Positions 1-13,400 of a DNA stretch of 64,000 nucleotides are shown here, in pieces (the stretch's first letter is position 1; every line of letters starts with the position of its first letter). Below the pieces are notes generated by a model. The model had not been told where the DNA came from. It saw only the letters and a program-made list of their open reading frames with translations, and searched no databases. The DNA is from Trichoplax sp. H2. Lineage: Eukaryota; Placozoa; Uniplacotomia; Trichoplacea. Where the stretch lies: positions 124,001 to 188,000 of the forward strand of contig NOWV01000136.1 in the NCBI GenBank assembly GCA_003344405.1. Reading direction: 5' to 3'. A program made the translations under genes and the position numbers.

Positions 1-2399
1 AAGGTTACTTCGACTAACAAATCATGGCACTTCGATAGAGTAGCTACAGTATGCTGTAAATACCGTACCATTAAGTAATCCAGCACAAATCGAGTCCTAT
101 AGGTGGTTCAATATTGTCACTACATAACAAAATATACCCATTTCTGCCACATAAATAGGATTGCACTATTTTATTTAACCTTAATTCCATTTAAAAATCA
201 TGGCACTTCAATGAATCTCTACGAAAACAGCTAAAGCAATAGTAGTTTTCAAAATATCTTTGCTGATCAATAGACGGTCTGGAAGAAATCTAGAATAATG
301 GCATGTTTTTCTCAGAAACATATGTAACATATTTAATCATCTTGAATAGGCATCTTCGTACTCTCTCGGAAAGAAATTCCGGTAGAATTAGCATATACCT
401 TTATTGTGATCAGTCCTTAATGATCTTGAAGAGGCTAAGACATTTTTGTTACTGAAATCTTGCACAATTACTGAATATTTATGTCATTTTTATTTGTATA
501 TGCTACAGACAGGTATTGTCTATGTGTATTATAGTAGCACGAACAAAAAATACCTACCTCTACGGATTTTCAGATGTTTTTAATTAATGTTTAATCATTA
601 GACCACCTCTATAATCAGTCTTAGTACAGGTGCCATGCCAATCGCAAAAAAACATTATTCATACATTTACCGCAAGGTAACTGCACATTAAAGCCAAGCT
701 TCTGGTTGTAAGAAACTGTACTGTAAGTATCTAAAATAATATCAAATTTTCACTTCCACCGTCTACCCTATACCATGAACTATTAGAAATACTATAGTTT
801 CTAGTAGCCCATATTCAAACCTTTGCCTATACAAAACTGGATACCGCAATTGTTCATGATTGATAATGATACTGTCTCAAACACCGTATATTAATCGTTC
901 ATAACTGAAATCGAAAGCAAAATAATCATTTCAGATCCTATATCGACTATGATAAAGTTAGGTACTAGACAACGTGTAGGCAATGGCCATTATATAATCA
1001 ACTAGACTATTTCTATAGTATAATATTGTAATTACAAGACATGCTACCGGCAATAGTTTCATAGTACCCTGTAAAATCATATAAGGCCATAGTCCATCTA
1101 CGCGTATATTAATAATAAATACTGTATATCCCATATAAAAGAATACTATTTATTAATGGATATGTACTTTGGATATTTGATATGCTACCGGTTATGGTAT
1201 CACAGTACTCGATACTGTAAAATTGTATAAAGTCGTAGTCTATTCACATTAATCTACCGCATATTAGGGGATGTCATTTATTTTTTAGTGTGTTCATATA
1301 TATATACTTTAGATATATTGATGCGTTATAATGGCTATCTTTCCACGTGGAATTACATTTTATGGTATTACGCTTCTATCCAACGTGGTATAGAGTATAT
1401 TTATAGGTGACAAAATGTAATCTACGACACTTATTTCCGCTAGCCGTGTTAGATAAATCAATGACTAACAATTAATAAGCAAATTTACGAACTATAATTT
1501 AATTTAATGTCAATCATTGTCAATTGACATTGAAGCTATCAATAGTATTTTATTATTTGCTTTAAGATCAAGAAAATACGTACGGTATTTTAAATTAAGA
1601 GCATTATAAAGCAATATCATACTCAGTTGTATAAACCAAACGTTGCTGTTCGTGAATGATTTATTAATTTTCGACCAATCTAATCGTGAAAATAAATGGC
1701 GTGATGTCAAATTGCCTGTACTTTATTTGACAGAGGTTATACCGTACTATGGAGAAGTAAGATTAAGAACATAATTTCGAAAGAAAGATACACTTTCTAA
1801 AATGATATGAAATACTATGAATAGTAGTTAGTAAAATGATTCACAGTAATATTAGCCAGTATCCTAGTTTCAACAGTTACTGGCATAAAACAGTTTTAAA
1901 AATTTTACCATGCCCTACAAGATTTTACTTTAATAATGAATGCATAATAACGATCATTCATTATAAAGTATAGCCTCATAGATTAATAAAGGATACGAAG
2001 TATATTAAATAGGAAATTTTAGGAATAGAGTAAAACATCAAGCAATATATCGGTAGAATCTATCAGCAGAGGATAAATCACTATGTAAAAATGGATATTT
2101 AAGAGTATGATCGCCATTTTTATATTTTCGATATCTGCAGTTATTTGAAGTAATCGGTCAACTCAATTAATTATTTTTCCGATTTCTTGGACCGTAGCAG
2201 AATACAATAAGGAATAACAGCATAATTAGGAAAAGAGTATTTAAGAGTAAATGCAAAATTACAGATACCCAATAATATAGATATAATGATTAACCACGGC
2301 TAGCAAGGTAACTGAAATAACACAACTTGAAAAAAAATTGATTTTACACTTTCAATCAATATTCTGATTTAGATATATTAAATTCAATTAAATAAGATC
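1..2399. other. Intergenic DNA without a recognisable gene
   Basis: AT-rich DNA with frequent stops in all frames. The only structure I see is the degenerate tandem repeat at about 1010-1440, listed separately. The open frame at 1510-1710 has low-complexity composition and no family motif. Confidence 0.6.
1010..1440. repeat. Degenerate tandem repeat, period about 140 bp, about three copies
   Basis: The block starting ATGCTACCGG at 1041 recurs at 1182 with the same order of sub-motifs (a TCATAGTACC-like segment, TGTAAAAT, a GGCCATAGTC-like segment). The TACTTTGGATATTTGAT-like segment near 1164 recurs as TACTTTAGATATATTGAT near 1304. Copies are roughly 75% alike by eye. Confidence 0.55.
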
Positions 2400-2405
2400 T
2401 TTATT
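2400..2405 (-). terminator. Candidate polyadenylation signal of the 2460-3467 receptor gene
   Basis: AATAAA on the minus strand, 55 bases beyond the stop codon at 2460-2462. Position and orientation fit the 3' end of the GPCR gene. Confidence 0.5.
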
Positions 2406-2459
2406 TACTTTCTCTATATGGCACAAATAGAATAGTCCTACAGTCCAAGATTGACATAC

Positions 2460-3467
2460 TTAAACTGTAGTACTCCAGAGGGACCAAGTACGTGCTGCGA
2501 CTGGAGCGGTAGAATGAAAGGAAGTTTCTTGCCAACTATTGTGATTATGATTAAGGAATTTACTTTTAAAAATACAAATAACTTCAACCATTTCTATACG
2601 TAAGCTCTGAGTATTGAATAAGTAGACCAGTGGATTAACGGTGGCATAAATAAAGATTAGCAAAATTGAAATACCGTAAACATAGTAAAATACATCTTCA
2701 TTAAGCCAACCATTAATAAAACTTGAAATGATATAAGGCGACCAACAAAAGGAAAAGATACCAATAATCATTAAAATATGAGTTATAGCTCTTGTTTTCC
2801 TTTTCGCTCGCAATATTAACGGTCTATTAGAAACTAGCGCTGAAATGGATCGTTTACGTGACCAAATTACGATTAGTATACGAACATAAAAAATAATAGT
2901 TACACCCAATGGCATGAAAAAGAGGAGTGCAGAAAATGATTTTAACAGCAATTGACTACCAGTATCGAGCTGAAAATTGACATCACAGGCTGTCATATTT
3001 CCTGGTGGCACAACTGACATAGTAACGATAGCTGGTGCAGCCAGTGAAGCAATCCAAATTAATAAAATAGACAGAGATTTTTTAACTGGGGTTAAAGGTG
3101 AGTGTAATGGATAAATAACATGACAGTAACGATCGTAACTAATTAAACTTATATGATAATTAATATTAATCGACATAGATTGAGCTAATAATGGTAATAT
3201 AATGCAGAAGGGGAAAAATGTTTGGATTTGAGGGAAACCAAATGTTGGTATAACATAGAGTCCACCGAAGAGAGCACCGGCGAAAAATTTACTACACAAG
3301 ATTAGATTGGATGAATTATGTAGCCTTTTACGTGCACAAATTAGCATCATAACCGCTACATTAGTCATAACAGCGAGACAGCCAATGGACACTGCAGTAA
3401 TTTCATATGCAACTGAGTCAATAAAGTTGTCAGGATCGCTCATTGGATTATCATTTGAAGAGGACAT
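2460..3467 (-). CDS. Class A (rhodopsin-like) G-protein coupled receptor, 335 aa
   Basis: Seven-transmembrane receptor of the plasma membrane; ligand unknown. Seven hydrophobic segments are visible. Family landmarks in order: Asn36 of TM1 (TNVAVM), Cys88 before TM3, DRY at 112-114 exactly 25 residues later, Cys161 in the second extracellular loop, Pro186 in TM5, CWSP at 241-244 in TM6 and NPLVY at 278-282 in TM7. The usual TM2 aspartate (D2.50) is missing; the segment reads SKFFAGAL. One N-glycosylation site (NMT, 157) lies in loop 2. The C-terminus WSTTV fits a class I PDZ ligand. The ATG at 3467 follows an in-frame stop, so the reading frame is complete in one exon. The TM3 and TM6 segments resemble the receptor at 37347-38309. 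Ligand class cannot be told from sequence; I would not call it a specific peptide or amine receptor. Confidence 0.92.
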   Translation of the reverse strand: MSSSNDNPMSDPDNFIDSVAYEITAVSIGCLAVMTNVAVMMLICARKRLHNSSNLILCSKFFAGALFGGLYVIPTFGFPQIQTFFPFCIILPLLAQSMSININYHISLISYDRYCHVIYPLHSPLTPVKKSLSILLIWIASLAAPAIVTMSVVPPGNMTACDVNFQLDTGSQLLLKSFSALLFFMPLGVTIIFYVRILIVIWSRKRSISALVSNRPLILRAKRKTRAITHILMIIGIFSFCWSPYIISSFINGWLNEDVFYYVYGISILLIFIYATVNPLVYLFNTQSLRIEMVEVICIFKSKFLNHNHNSWQETSFHSTAPVAARTWSLWSTTV

Positions 3468-3499
3468 TTTTTTCTTGAGTTAGCTAGCGTCTAGCGATA

Positions 3500-6400
3500 T
3501 AAAGGCCTTTCCTGTTTGATTTACAATTCTTCTTGAAGACTGATATTTCAAGTTTTATCAATAATGACTTAAATAGTCGTATTAATATTTTGCTTTTGTT
3601 TCAAGTTGTGGCGATAGTAATATTAAGAAAACAACTCTTTATGCTACAGAATGATGCTATTCACAGTGATGACATCCATTACTTTCCGCAATACTTTGAA
3701 TATTCTCATGCCAATTGGGGCTATCAATGACCTATTTGTTTGAAGAGAGATATTGCAAATCTAAATATCAAAATACAAAAGTATGAATGAGAATACTGTA
3801 TCTCTTTAAACTTGGAATTAGGTTATGTAGTATTCAATTAATTTCAATATCGTCAAAATTGTGAATGGATTCATATTTGGCAATTCTACAAATCCTAGAT
3901 TACTAAGTTAAGGTACTGATATGAAATAGCAATTTTTTATTATTTTCTAGTTAGAATGAAATGGATACACTAGCTAGCGTAATTTTTCTTAACTCACCTA
4001 GGATAACAATAAATTTACACTAGAGTAACGTGTTTAAATGATCTAATTATTGTAATGGATACTTAACTTAAAGGCATGAGAACAAGTAAAGAACCATGTC
4101 AGAAAATAACAGTAATTCCTTTTCTAATGTGGTATTGACTATATTTAGCATACCACTAATAGTTACAAAATTGGTAATACGAATAATTCAGTTGGATTAA
4201 TCATTACTCGTAGATATACCGTGAGATTTCTTTCTTAATTACGATACTCCACAAAATTCTATCATTACAAAAAATATTGGCGATATAACTGCATAAAAAA
4301 TAAATACATAGAATGCATTATTTTGTAGCATTCAGTACCAGAAAGTGTCTGAAAATTTTTTTTCTGCATCTTAATACTTCTATTAGGTTGTGAATCTACT
4401 TAGCCGTAAATCGTCAAATGGTTAGGATAAACTAAGCGAAAATAATATTCAAGAATAAGAATAGTACCTTAGAAGCGAGTTGTGAAGAAGCCAAATAGTG
4501 GAAGGTTTATAAACTTTTCTAATCCAAAGTTGTAACAGTTATATTATAGCTACCGCAAGTACTGAAAAGAAACAATCAAAACTGATATAGAAACGTTATT
4601 CAAAATTTTCCTTTTAAGACAAAATAAGGGACTATGTTCGATCTAACGATTAGTTGATAATTACCTCGGTATTACAGTCTTTGATGCAATAGGTTACGGT
4701 CCAATTCTATTAGTTAGTTATTGGTAATCTGAGCAATGGGAAGATCAGAAAGAGAAAGTTATTAAACGTCTAAATCGATTACTTTTATCTACAACTCTAT
4801 GACAGTAATGAGTTTTACAACAGGCACAAGTATATATCCAATCAGATGACAATAATTAGTGAAAAAAAAATTAGTGATACCCAATGCTTTAAGTAATTTA
4901 GGGTGAAATTAGATCGAATTAAATGTAACTAGATTGCCAATGCTTACGCTCTATCATCATTAGTTTTAAATTATTTAAATCCTATCTGCCAATTAATAAA
5001 ATTGAAATTAGTTCTAGATATTGTATGTCAATATATCTTCTTAATTAATCCAATTGAAAGAGGTTACTATGAGTTAATGATCGCTTTATGTCATGTTGGA
5101 CTCAATTTTTACTGCAGAAAAACAATTATGAAACATGTAGTTCAATAATATTAAAAATTTTGAGAAGAACCTGTAATGTCCTGCAAATCTATGGAGTGAA
5201 GAGAATACGTAACAGATATAAAATAAATGCTAAAACGATAGATGCCAGCAAATTGAAATAGATGTAGAATAATAAAACAACCTTTCTAAATCAATCTTGC
5301 GACCTCAATCAATATATTTAATGGCTATTCTAGTAAATATTTTAAATTATCAACTAATGGTGTCAAAAAGAAAAATGAAAAAAATTTTTTTTAATTATTA
5401 ACTTATTTGATATCTAGAACAAATCAGACTGGGTCACCTTAATTTCTATGCCCTGAGGCTACTACTGGCAAAATAGCTACCTTACTTACATGTAATATAC
5501 GAGTAGATTGCTGTAGATTAATAAAATGCTACTATTTTGATTATAGTAATATCAGCGTAGTTGATCCATTACCGATTAAGATTATTAAAAATTTGATGGA
5601 ACTAAATTGAAGCAATTTCATTTTTTTATAGGTTATTTTATTAATTAACAGTTCATTTTAATACGCAATAAGTCTTTACCGATCATACTAACCATGGACC
5701 ATCAAGCATTAAATCAGTGTGTGTATTTTTGTAACAGAAAGAGATCAAAAATAAATTGCTACTGCTGCGTCGCCAGCTTTCGACATCAATCAATAAATAA
5801 TGAATTAAGTCAGATTTACCTCTCATACTTGTATATTCTCAATCAATAATTCGATCAATGATTTAATGATATAGAATGAAAATCATTGGATACTAAATGC
5901 GATGTTGACTCGGCTCAATCAGTAAATATTTTTTAGTCAATAGCTATGGATCAATTGAAATAAAGGGCCAACTTGCGTGAAGACAAATAATATCGATGAA
6001 TTGCTTGGAAATTGAGATATTGACGTAAAGGATGCGAGCATGAACATTCAATCGGTTAAATCAATGAAATAGCACCAAACCACTATGTAATACTTTTTTA
6101 CCCACTCCTCTTCCTCTATTCTTTTTTCCGCTATTTTAAATTATCTATGATCTCTTAATCAATGGAAAGAATGAAATTTTTATTGCCTATTAACTCCTTT
6201 ATTCATAGTTTTATTGAACTTTGGTATTGCCAGTTTATCGATCAGAGATGCTACTTGTATCGTTACAGAGCGTAAACGTATCGAAAGTAATTGACTTATA
6301 AACCGACATTGATGGCAAAGGCATAAATAAAGAAGGAGGAGCTAGCGTTTATTATAGTCTAGCAAAGTATTCAAATTTTAAAAAATGAAAGTCTCGCCCT

Positions 6401-8876
6401 TCCACCTTATTCCTCTAGACATTCAAGATAGTGTAACAGTATATTGTTATCATCGCTCTTATAGTGGTCCAGCCAATTGCAAATTAAAATATAGAGAATA
6501 GACAATTAACGAATAGTATTGATATTTTTTTGCCCTGTACGATGGAATTCACACTTATCATATTCAATTTGCTAAATACTATTTATTTCCCCATAATATT
6601 GTTGGCTAAATGAAGATACAGAGATTTATTCTATTGAATAGATTGAATCATGATGCGCTAGAAGTAAACAAGCTTCATTTTTACTTTACTGTATTTCGGC
6701 TCAAATTTTAATTCACATATGTTCTAGTTGTACTTTTTTTGACCCACTTAATTCCGTTATAAAAAAAACGCATAAAAATTATGAAAACATCCGATAGAAG
6801 TTGCTATTCTTTTATCCATTTACATTACATGAACTGTCACAGGTAAAATATGGATTTGTTGTTCCTATTGTTATTATCAACACTGATGTTGTTGTTGTTG
6901 TTGCTATCAATGTATTAATATAAGTGAGATCATGTTATTGTTTCGGTTAGGTAAAAGCGACATGTACACCCACTAATCTACAACTTTAAGGATAGAAAAC
7001 AATTCATTGCATATATTCCCCTCAGGTCAAGTCCCTAGAGAAAAATATGTCAAAATAGATCTTTTAGAAGCTGCCATTATCATTCACTCTGTTGACAATA
7101 TAGGATATGAAATCGATCAAAGAAGACATTTTCAGCATCAATCTTTGGTTTTACTTTTTATATTTATTTACTTTATTGACATATAGTATCATTATGTTGC
7201 TACAATATTTAAAAATAGCATCTAGTTTCTATCAGTACAACGTAGAAATGATGATCGAAATTTTCTGTAATTCAAGCTTAAGGGAAAGGAGTGGAGTTGG
7301 AGCTAACAAAAATTATCATTCATTTTCAATTCACTTTAATGTCATTAAATAGTACATAATTGGCAATACTTTGATTGCCATTACTTACCAGCATTGACTA
7401 AAATTTATACCCTCCAGTAAAACACTTAATAATTTTGAATTAGCACATTATCAAAGTAATGACAATCTACACTTACTTATTTATACTGTACGGAATGAGA
7501 ACAAATTATATCGAAATTAAAAGTTTAGTAACTTATTACTTTGGGTAATAATTTACAAATAATATCCAATTTAAAATATTAGAAGTAGATGAGTGACAGG
7601 ACTAGAACAGCCACCGATAATGCTAAAATACCTTACTAAATCGAATAAAATGTTAAGGAATATCCCTACAGTCTAGGTAATAAATATTTAATTACGTCAT
7701 GACAGCCTTCAATATAGATATCATCGGATTCCTGAGTATTAGAATTGATCATCTAAGCGATCTGGTCGAACTATAGATCTACCCTATATAAACATTGCAG
7801 TTAAATAAAAACCTAATGGCGTATTTTTGTTGAAATAAATCATACTGGGAATTTTTCAGTTTAGACGACTACTGAATATGAATATTATGCGATTTAGGGA
7901 AAATATATCAGTACAACATGTCATAGAAAATTAAAACTGCGTTATATGTCGATTTATTGATTATAGAATTCGATATTAAAATTTTACCAGGCTAGTAGCA
8001 GTCATAATTGAACGAATGAACTGGATATTTAGATAGAAAAGATGATATTATATAGGAGAAAAGTGATACTATCCAATTGGAGAATGGATTCAAAGATGAT
8101 ATGATCACGCTGCTAAGTTTCACAATATCATGGCTAGCAATAATTTCATGCATGAATCATGAATCACTTAACAAAGTCAATAGATGACTTTGAAACAACA
8201 GAATTATAATAACGATCATTTTAAAGGGGATAAAATATCGATATAGGACTACGAAGTAAAAGCAGACAAGATCATGCTTGATTAACTAACAATTTTAGTT
8301 CAATTTTGCGTGGAGATTACCTCTATTAGCTATTGTATGGGTAGCAGAAGACATGATGACATTTTGCAATGGCTTAAATTAATGGTCATTGTGTCAAGAA
8401 ATAAGTTGAACATGATAACTCATAAAAATATTTCATCGAAACATTTTTTATTTCTCGATAATTCATTAGCCAAGTCCAATTTGATTGAATCCTTAATTTA
8501 TTACTAATAATGTGAACAATTGAAAATCATACAATAATCATATTTTCGGAAGTAAAAAAGCACCTGGCCATGTCCTCTAGCTAGTATATTGTAATGCCCG
8601 CTTAAGTATTGTATTCTTCGATGATGTTACTGGGCCTAGCTGTCAATTTAATATGATAGTATTAATTGAACTCTGCTTTCAATTGCCACTATATCGTAGA
8701 CATAATAATGTTAAGTAAGTTTTATCAAATATGATGCCTAGGATTAGATCAAAGCAGGCCAATCAATAAGGTTCTGTTAATATTCCGTACAATAGGTTAT
8801 AAGAACAATAGTAATAATAGAATACAAAATAGAGGTGGGCTAATATTTTAATTTCTTTTTACTTCCGATCTTTTAG
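3500..8876. other. Intergenic DNA without a recognisable gene
   Basis: About 5.4 kb of AT-rich DNA. Short open frames (for example 7107-7352, 8310-8507) are of the length expected by chance and encode Ile/Phe/Tyr/Lys-rich peptides without motifs. I see no splice-supported exons, RNA genes or inverted-repeat elements here. Confidence 0.55.
6888..6903. repeat. GTT trinucleotide microsatellite
   Basis: About five uninterrupted GTT units in noncoding DNA. Confidence 0.8.
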
Positions 8877-9170
8877 TTGAAATCGGGGGTCCAAATATCG
8901 TCTTTATAGCCTATTCTTCAACCGGTAATGTTGACTTGATAATTTCGCCTGGTAATCATAAAGGAATCAATAAAGCCTGTAATTACCGGTGTAGATACAA
9001 TTTTACTAGGTCATGTTCATGAGATCACAATTTCTTTAATTCTTATGAATGGCTCATCTTTGCCTATGGGTAATAAAATCAATGTTATATACATTCCCAA
9101 TTGCAGAACAACTGCATATATTATTAATGTAAGACCTGAGAATGAGCATGTGAGTAACGTTCTCGGATGA
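8877..9170 (+). pseudogene. Possible decayed coding exon of unknown family
   Basis: A pyrimidine-rich tract ending TTTTAG at 8871-8876 is followed by an open frame (EIGGPNIVFIAYSSTGNVD). About 70 bases later a second frame opens and stays open for 75 codons (8943-9167, stop 9168-9170), with sequence VITGVDTILLGHVHEIT and LMNGSSLPMGNKINV. The composition is more protein-like than the surrounding AT-rich frames, and the frame change in the middle suggests decay or a missed intron. I do not recognise the family. It could equally be chance. Confidence 0.2.
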
Positions 9171-9191
9171 TAATGGCACGGCCCGTGGTTA

Positions 9192-9895
9192 ATAAACTCG
9201 AAGAAATCGCATAAAAAGTCTCCAGGTGATATACATCCTTTTAATTTATATTATATAACTGCCCCCAATTTGACTTACAGTACATTTACATATAAATACG
9301 GCTTAATATAATAGCATTGGATAATAAAAAAGAAAATCAAGCACATCACGCGATGTTAGTGAACTTCCAATCAGGCTCTATATGCACAAAGGACAACATG
9401 AATGTCATCAATACTATCGCAACTTAGACTTCCTATCCATTATTGTCAAGTAAGGATGTTAATGATCCAAGTACGTAAGTAAACGGATGATGAGTACTAA
9501 TATAATTCCAATAAATTTGTCTTAGATCCTGTAACAGCATACTTTCTTGTATGTGTACGTATTATTTAAAAAATTATTGTATAATATCACTTCCTTATCC
9601 ATCTGCATACTGTTACCATTGAAGAAATTGCCAAGATAAATGTCTTACTATTATATTCAACCCTCATCCAGTTTAAAACAAAGTATTATTGTCTTATTAG
9701 AGGTAAGCGCCAAAGTAAATGCAGATAAAAATGAAAATATTGCCAGCCTCCAAATTGACGTATACCTTAAAAATTGAATTGTTTTTATTTCCCCTTAAGT
9801 TCGTGAAATAATATTAATAATAAATAGAATTTATATTGACAGAAGCCGCATTACAATGGCAGTCTGTATTACTTTAGATGAAACTTGAATATTAA
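9192..9895. repeat. First haplotype copy of a duplicated contig end
   Basis: Nearly identical to 9916-10482 across a 20-base gap, differing at a handful of sites and by an extra 137 bases (9531-9667) in this copy. The near identity and abutting gap indicate two alleles placed in tandem by the assembler. Confidence 0.8.
9531..9667. other. 137-bp insertion/deletion between the two haplotype copies
   Basis: Present here and absent from the copy at 9916-10482, where the flanks join as TTAGATCCTCCAG. It begins GTAACAGCATAC and contains the near-inverse GCATACTGTTAC about 80 bases later. No target-site duplication is visible, so insertion and deletion cannot be told apart. Confidence 0.6.
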
Positions 9896-9915
9896 NNNNN
9901 NNNNNNNNNNNNNNN
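9896..9915. other. Assembly gap (20 N)
   Basis: Fixed-length N run. The flanks are two copies of the same sequence, so the true distance is probably zero or negative. Confidence 0.95.
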
Positions 9916-10482
9916 ATAAACTCGAAGAAATCGCATAAAAAGTCTCCAGATGATATACATCCTTTTAATTTATATTATATAACTGCCCCCAATTTGACTT
10001 ACAGTACATTTGCATATAAATACGGCTTAATATAATAGCATTGGATAATAAAAAAGAAAATCAAGCACATCAAGCGATGTTAGTGAATTTCCAATCAGGC
10101 TCTACATGTACAAAGGACAACATGAATGTCATCAATACTATCGCAACTTAGACTTCCTATCCATTATTGTCAAGTAAGGATGTTAATGATCCAAGTACGT
10201 AAGTAAACGGATGATGAGTACTAATATAATTCCAATAAGTTTGTCTTAGATCCTCCAGTTTAAAACAAAGTATTATTGTCTTATTAGAGGTAAGCGCCAA
10301 AGTAAATGCAGATAAAAATGAAAATATTCCCAGCCTCCAAATTGACGTATACCTTAAAAATTGAATTGTTTTTATTTCCCCTTAAGTTCGTGAAATAATA
10401 TTAATAATAAATAGAATTTATATTGACAGAAGCCGCATTACAATGGCAGTCTGTATTACTTTAGATGAAACTTGAATATTAA
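9916..10482. repeat. Second haplotype copy of the 9192-9895 segment
   Basis: Begins ATAAACTCGAAG as at 9192 and runs to GAATATTAATGG. It lacks the 137-base segment of the first copy. Confidence 0.8.
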
Positions 10483-13400
10483 TGGAACAAAATAAAATGC
10501 CAAGTTTCAATTAATTGCGGTATCGTTTCAAGTGTTTCATCAAATTTTCTGATACCTGCAGACTGATACCCCAAGAAATTGAGGAAAACTGAATCGTTTA
10601 TATTAAATAACAGAATCAAGGTAACATACACGTATAAGCGAATGCTTAAACTCTACAAGAGCATCTGAACTTTTAGACCAATGCCCTTTTAATAAGAATG
10701 CAGCCTGCACGGTGTTAATAATATATCATGAGATACTCATATACGTCCCTTCAAAGAAAACATTACATCCTACGTTATCAGACAGTTAACTAATGACTAT
10801 GAGTAAGAAAGCTGTTCCATGCTTAGCACGCGTAAATTAATTAAACTTTAATTGCAATAAGTTGTTAAATTACGATTAAGGCTTGTACTGTTGTTGAGCT
10901 GAAAATTAAAGTATTATAGTATATAGAATACTAAAATTTAATTACCCTCTAAGCTGTCAGTAAATCTAGTCATATAAAATCAAATTAACCTAATTTCAAT
11001 ACCTTCGTCTAACCTGTCTTGAGGGTAAGCAATAGATTGAGCAGAGTGTATAGAGATGTAAAAGTTATCGTAGGCTTTTTATAGCTTAAAAAATATTATT
11101 GAAAGAAAGACATCAAAGTTTTTCATGGTTTAATATTTACACAGTATATGGAATGAACATCGCTATTAACCATGCTATAGTATGGATAGAATGTAGTGAG
11201 AGAATTAGAAAAATAGTCCTTTCACTGTAGTTAAGACTCAAGATACTTAAATTTACATTAAATTAGCGTCTTTCATTCTTATGATTCATTTATTTCTTTA
11301 TTCGTAGAGGAATTCCTGAAGAGTTAAAAATACCTCAAGAGTATGAAGATACCAGTTGATCAATGTAACCCAATCTAAACTATCTAGGCACAGTAATTCA
11401 TCTTACGTAAAAAAATTAAAATCAAAAATTAATTCTATATCGAGTGTAACCTCAAATTAGATTGGAAACGCATTTTGTATTTCATATACTTTGATTTACC
11501 GCCAGACATTGTTACTACTTATCCTTATCCTATTAGTCATAAACGATGTAATACAACGTTATATTTCATTTCCGTTTTTTATGTATCGGAATTACAAAAA
11601 ACAACTAGAGAATTCTTTTGTATTAGCTATGATTCTCCTTTCCTTTAAATTTTAATATCTAAAAGTGATAGGCTTCTAAAAGTTCCCATGATTCTACTCA
11701 TAGTACATTACCAAAATTGATTAGTGATTGATTTTGAATAATTAATAATAGATAATCTGTCGGCTTTTCTTATATATTATACACGGTTTAGATAGTTAAA
11801 TATCTTTAATTTCAATTCCATTGTATTCTAATATTAAACATTTATTAAACAGCCTTATTACCTTATTACCTCATCAAACGGCAGCGAAGAAACTTATAGC
11901 TGGGAATATTTAATCGCTCAAGTTATACAATACTAAATGTAGCTCTTCTACTGTCTTATTCATTGTTATATTAGAATTTGCGGCATTCAGTTTAATTGAG
12001 AAAGGAGTCAAAGAGAAGACATATATATATATATCTTTTTTCAGATATACTGTACTTACATGTATCTACATAATACAGTATTTACTCGAAATCTCGACCT
12101 AGAAACTATAACGAAATGATTTTCCTGGAATTATAAACCTAAATTCTCTGGGATAAAAATGTTTGATAGTATTTAGACTATATCCATCGCAACGCATACT
12201 GGTAGCGACATATATATATTTGCAATTCGAAATTATAAAGCTACAAGCTTAGAAAAGATTCAATATCTCAACTTGACGATAACTGGGATTCACAATTGGC
12301 CTTGATCTATCAAAGACTAATGTAATCGATCAATGATCTAAATAGATATTCGTAAGTTTTCACCTCTTAATGCAAAATTTGACATCGAAAGTTTTTAATT
12401 AACACATAAAGTTACAGTTGATATAACCGAAAATGCCTCTATTGAACTCAGGAATAATGAGTCAAGGTTCAATACAGAGACGAAACCAACAACATAATAC
12501 TACAAAATAGCTTATATGTGGCGCAATCTATAACATAAATTAATTATTGACTATGGCTACAAGCTTTTGTACGAAAGAAGAGTATGTCTATCGTGTTAAC
12601 CTTCTGCAAAGATAAGACTCCATCGGCTTTATAGCTGGCTAGTATCCAATTAATCGATAGCTACTCATGAAAAATAAGTTAGCATGAAATTAATGAGCAG
12701 AAGCATATGATAAAATATAGGAAATCTGTTGATCATAAAAACATTGCGCCAAGTCAAAAATGAACGCATATAGATTCATAAATAATTTGATGCCAAGTAG
12801 CTTAGTAAAAGCGATTTTAATCTGCTATTCGATTCATCCGACCACTCTAATTCTTATTAATGATGCAGGAATACAAATTGGTTTGAAAATATTACAGTAC
12901 AAATGTTGCGTCAAATTTTGCAATAAATTAAGTACTAAAACTTTTAGAGACGAAAAGGACTTATCTTCATATTTGCGTTATATCAATTTTTTGCTTTCAA
13001 TTCACCCATTTCTTATTTATCCGTTTCTAGGAAATTATGTTATAAGCATCTACTTATATGTATGTCATGAGAACGACTCTATTGTCTAGAAAACTATTGT
13101 GTCTCCTTCAAATAGTTATATTGATCAGCATTATTATTGCCTGTTTAATAAAATCTATTTTGACACCTTTATACGGTATTTAGAGAATAAAAGTGTTTTA
13201 TTTATTGATGTATAAAATTTTATATAACGCAGCAGAAAATTTAAGTACTTATTAAATAAAAAACTTTGGACTGTACTTTCGTTTATTTGCAAATAAGTAG
13301 ATGGATTTTCAATTTAGTCTAGAAATTGATATTTGTGTATCTATTGGTTGATTGTATTGTATATCAGTCAATAATTGAGTATCCGATAATTTATATACCT

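Noticed and set aside
12760-13089. 109-codon ATG open frame
   Set aside because: About one frame of this length is expected by chance in 64 kb of such AT-rich DNA. The peptide has no motif and no splice or promoter context.
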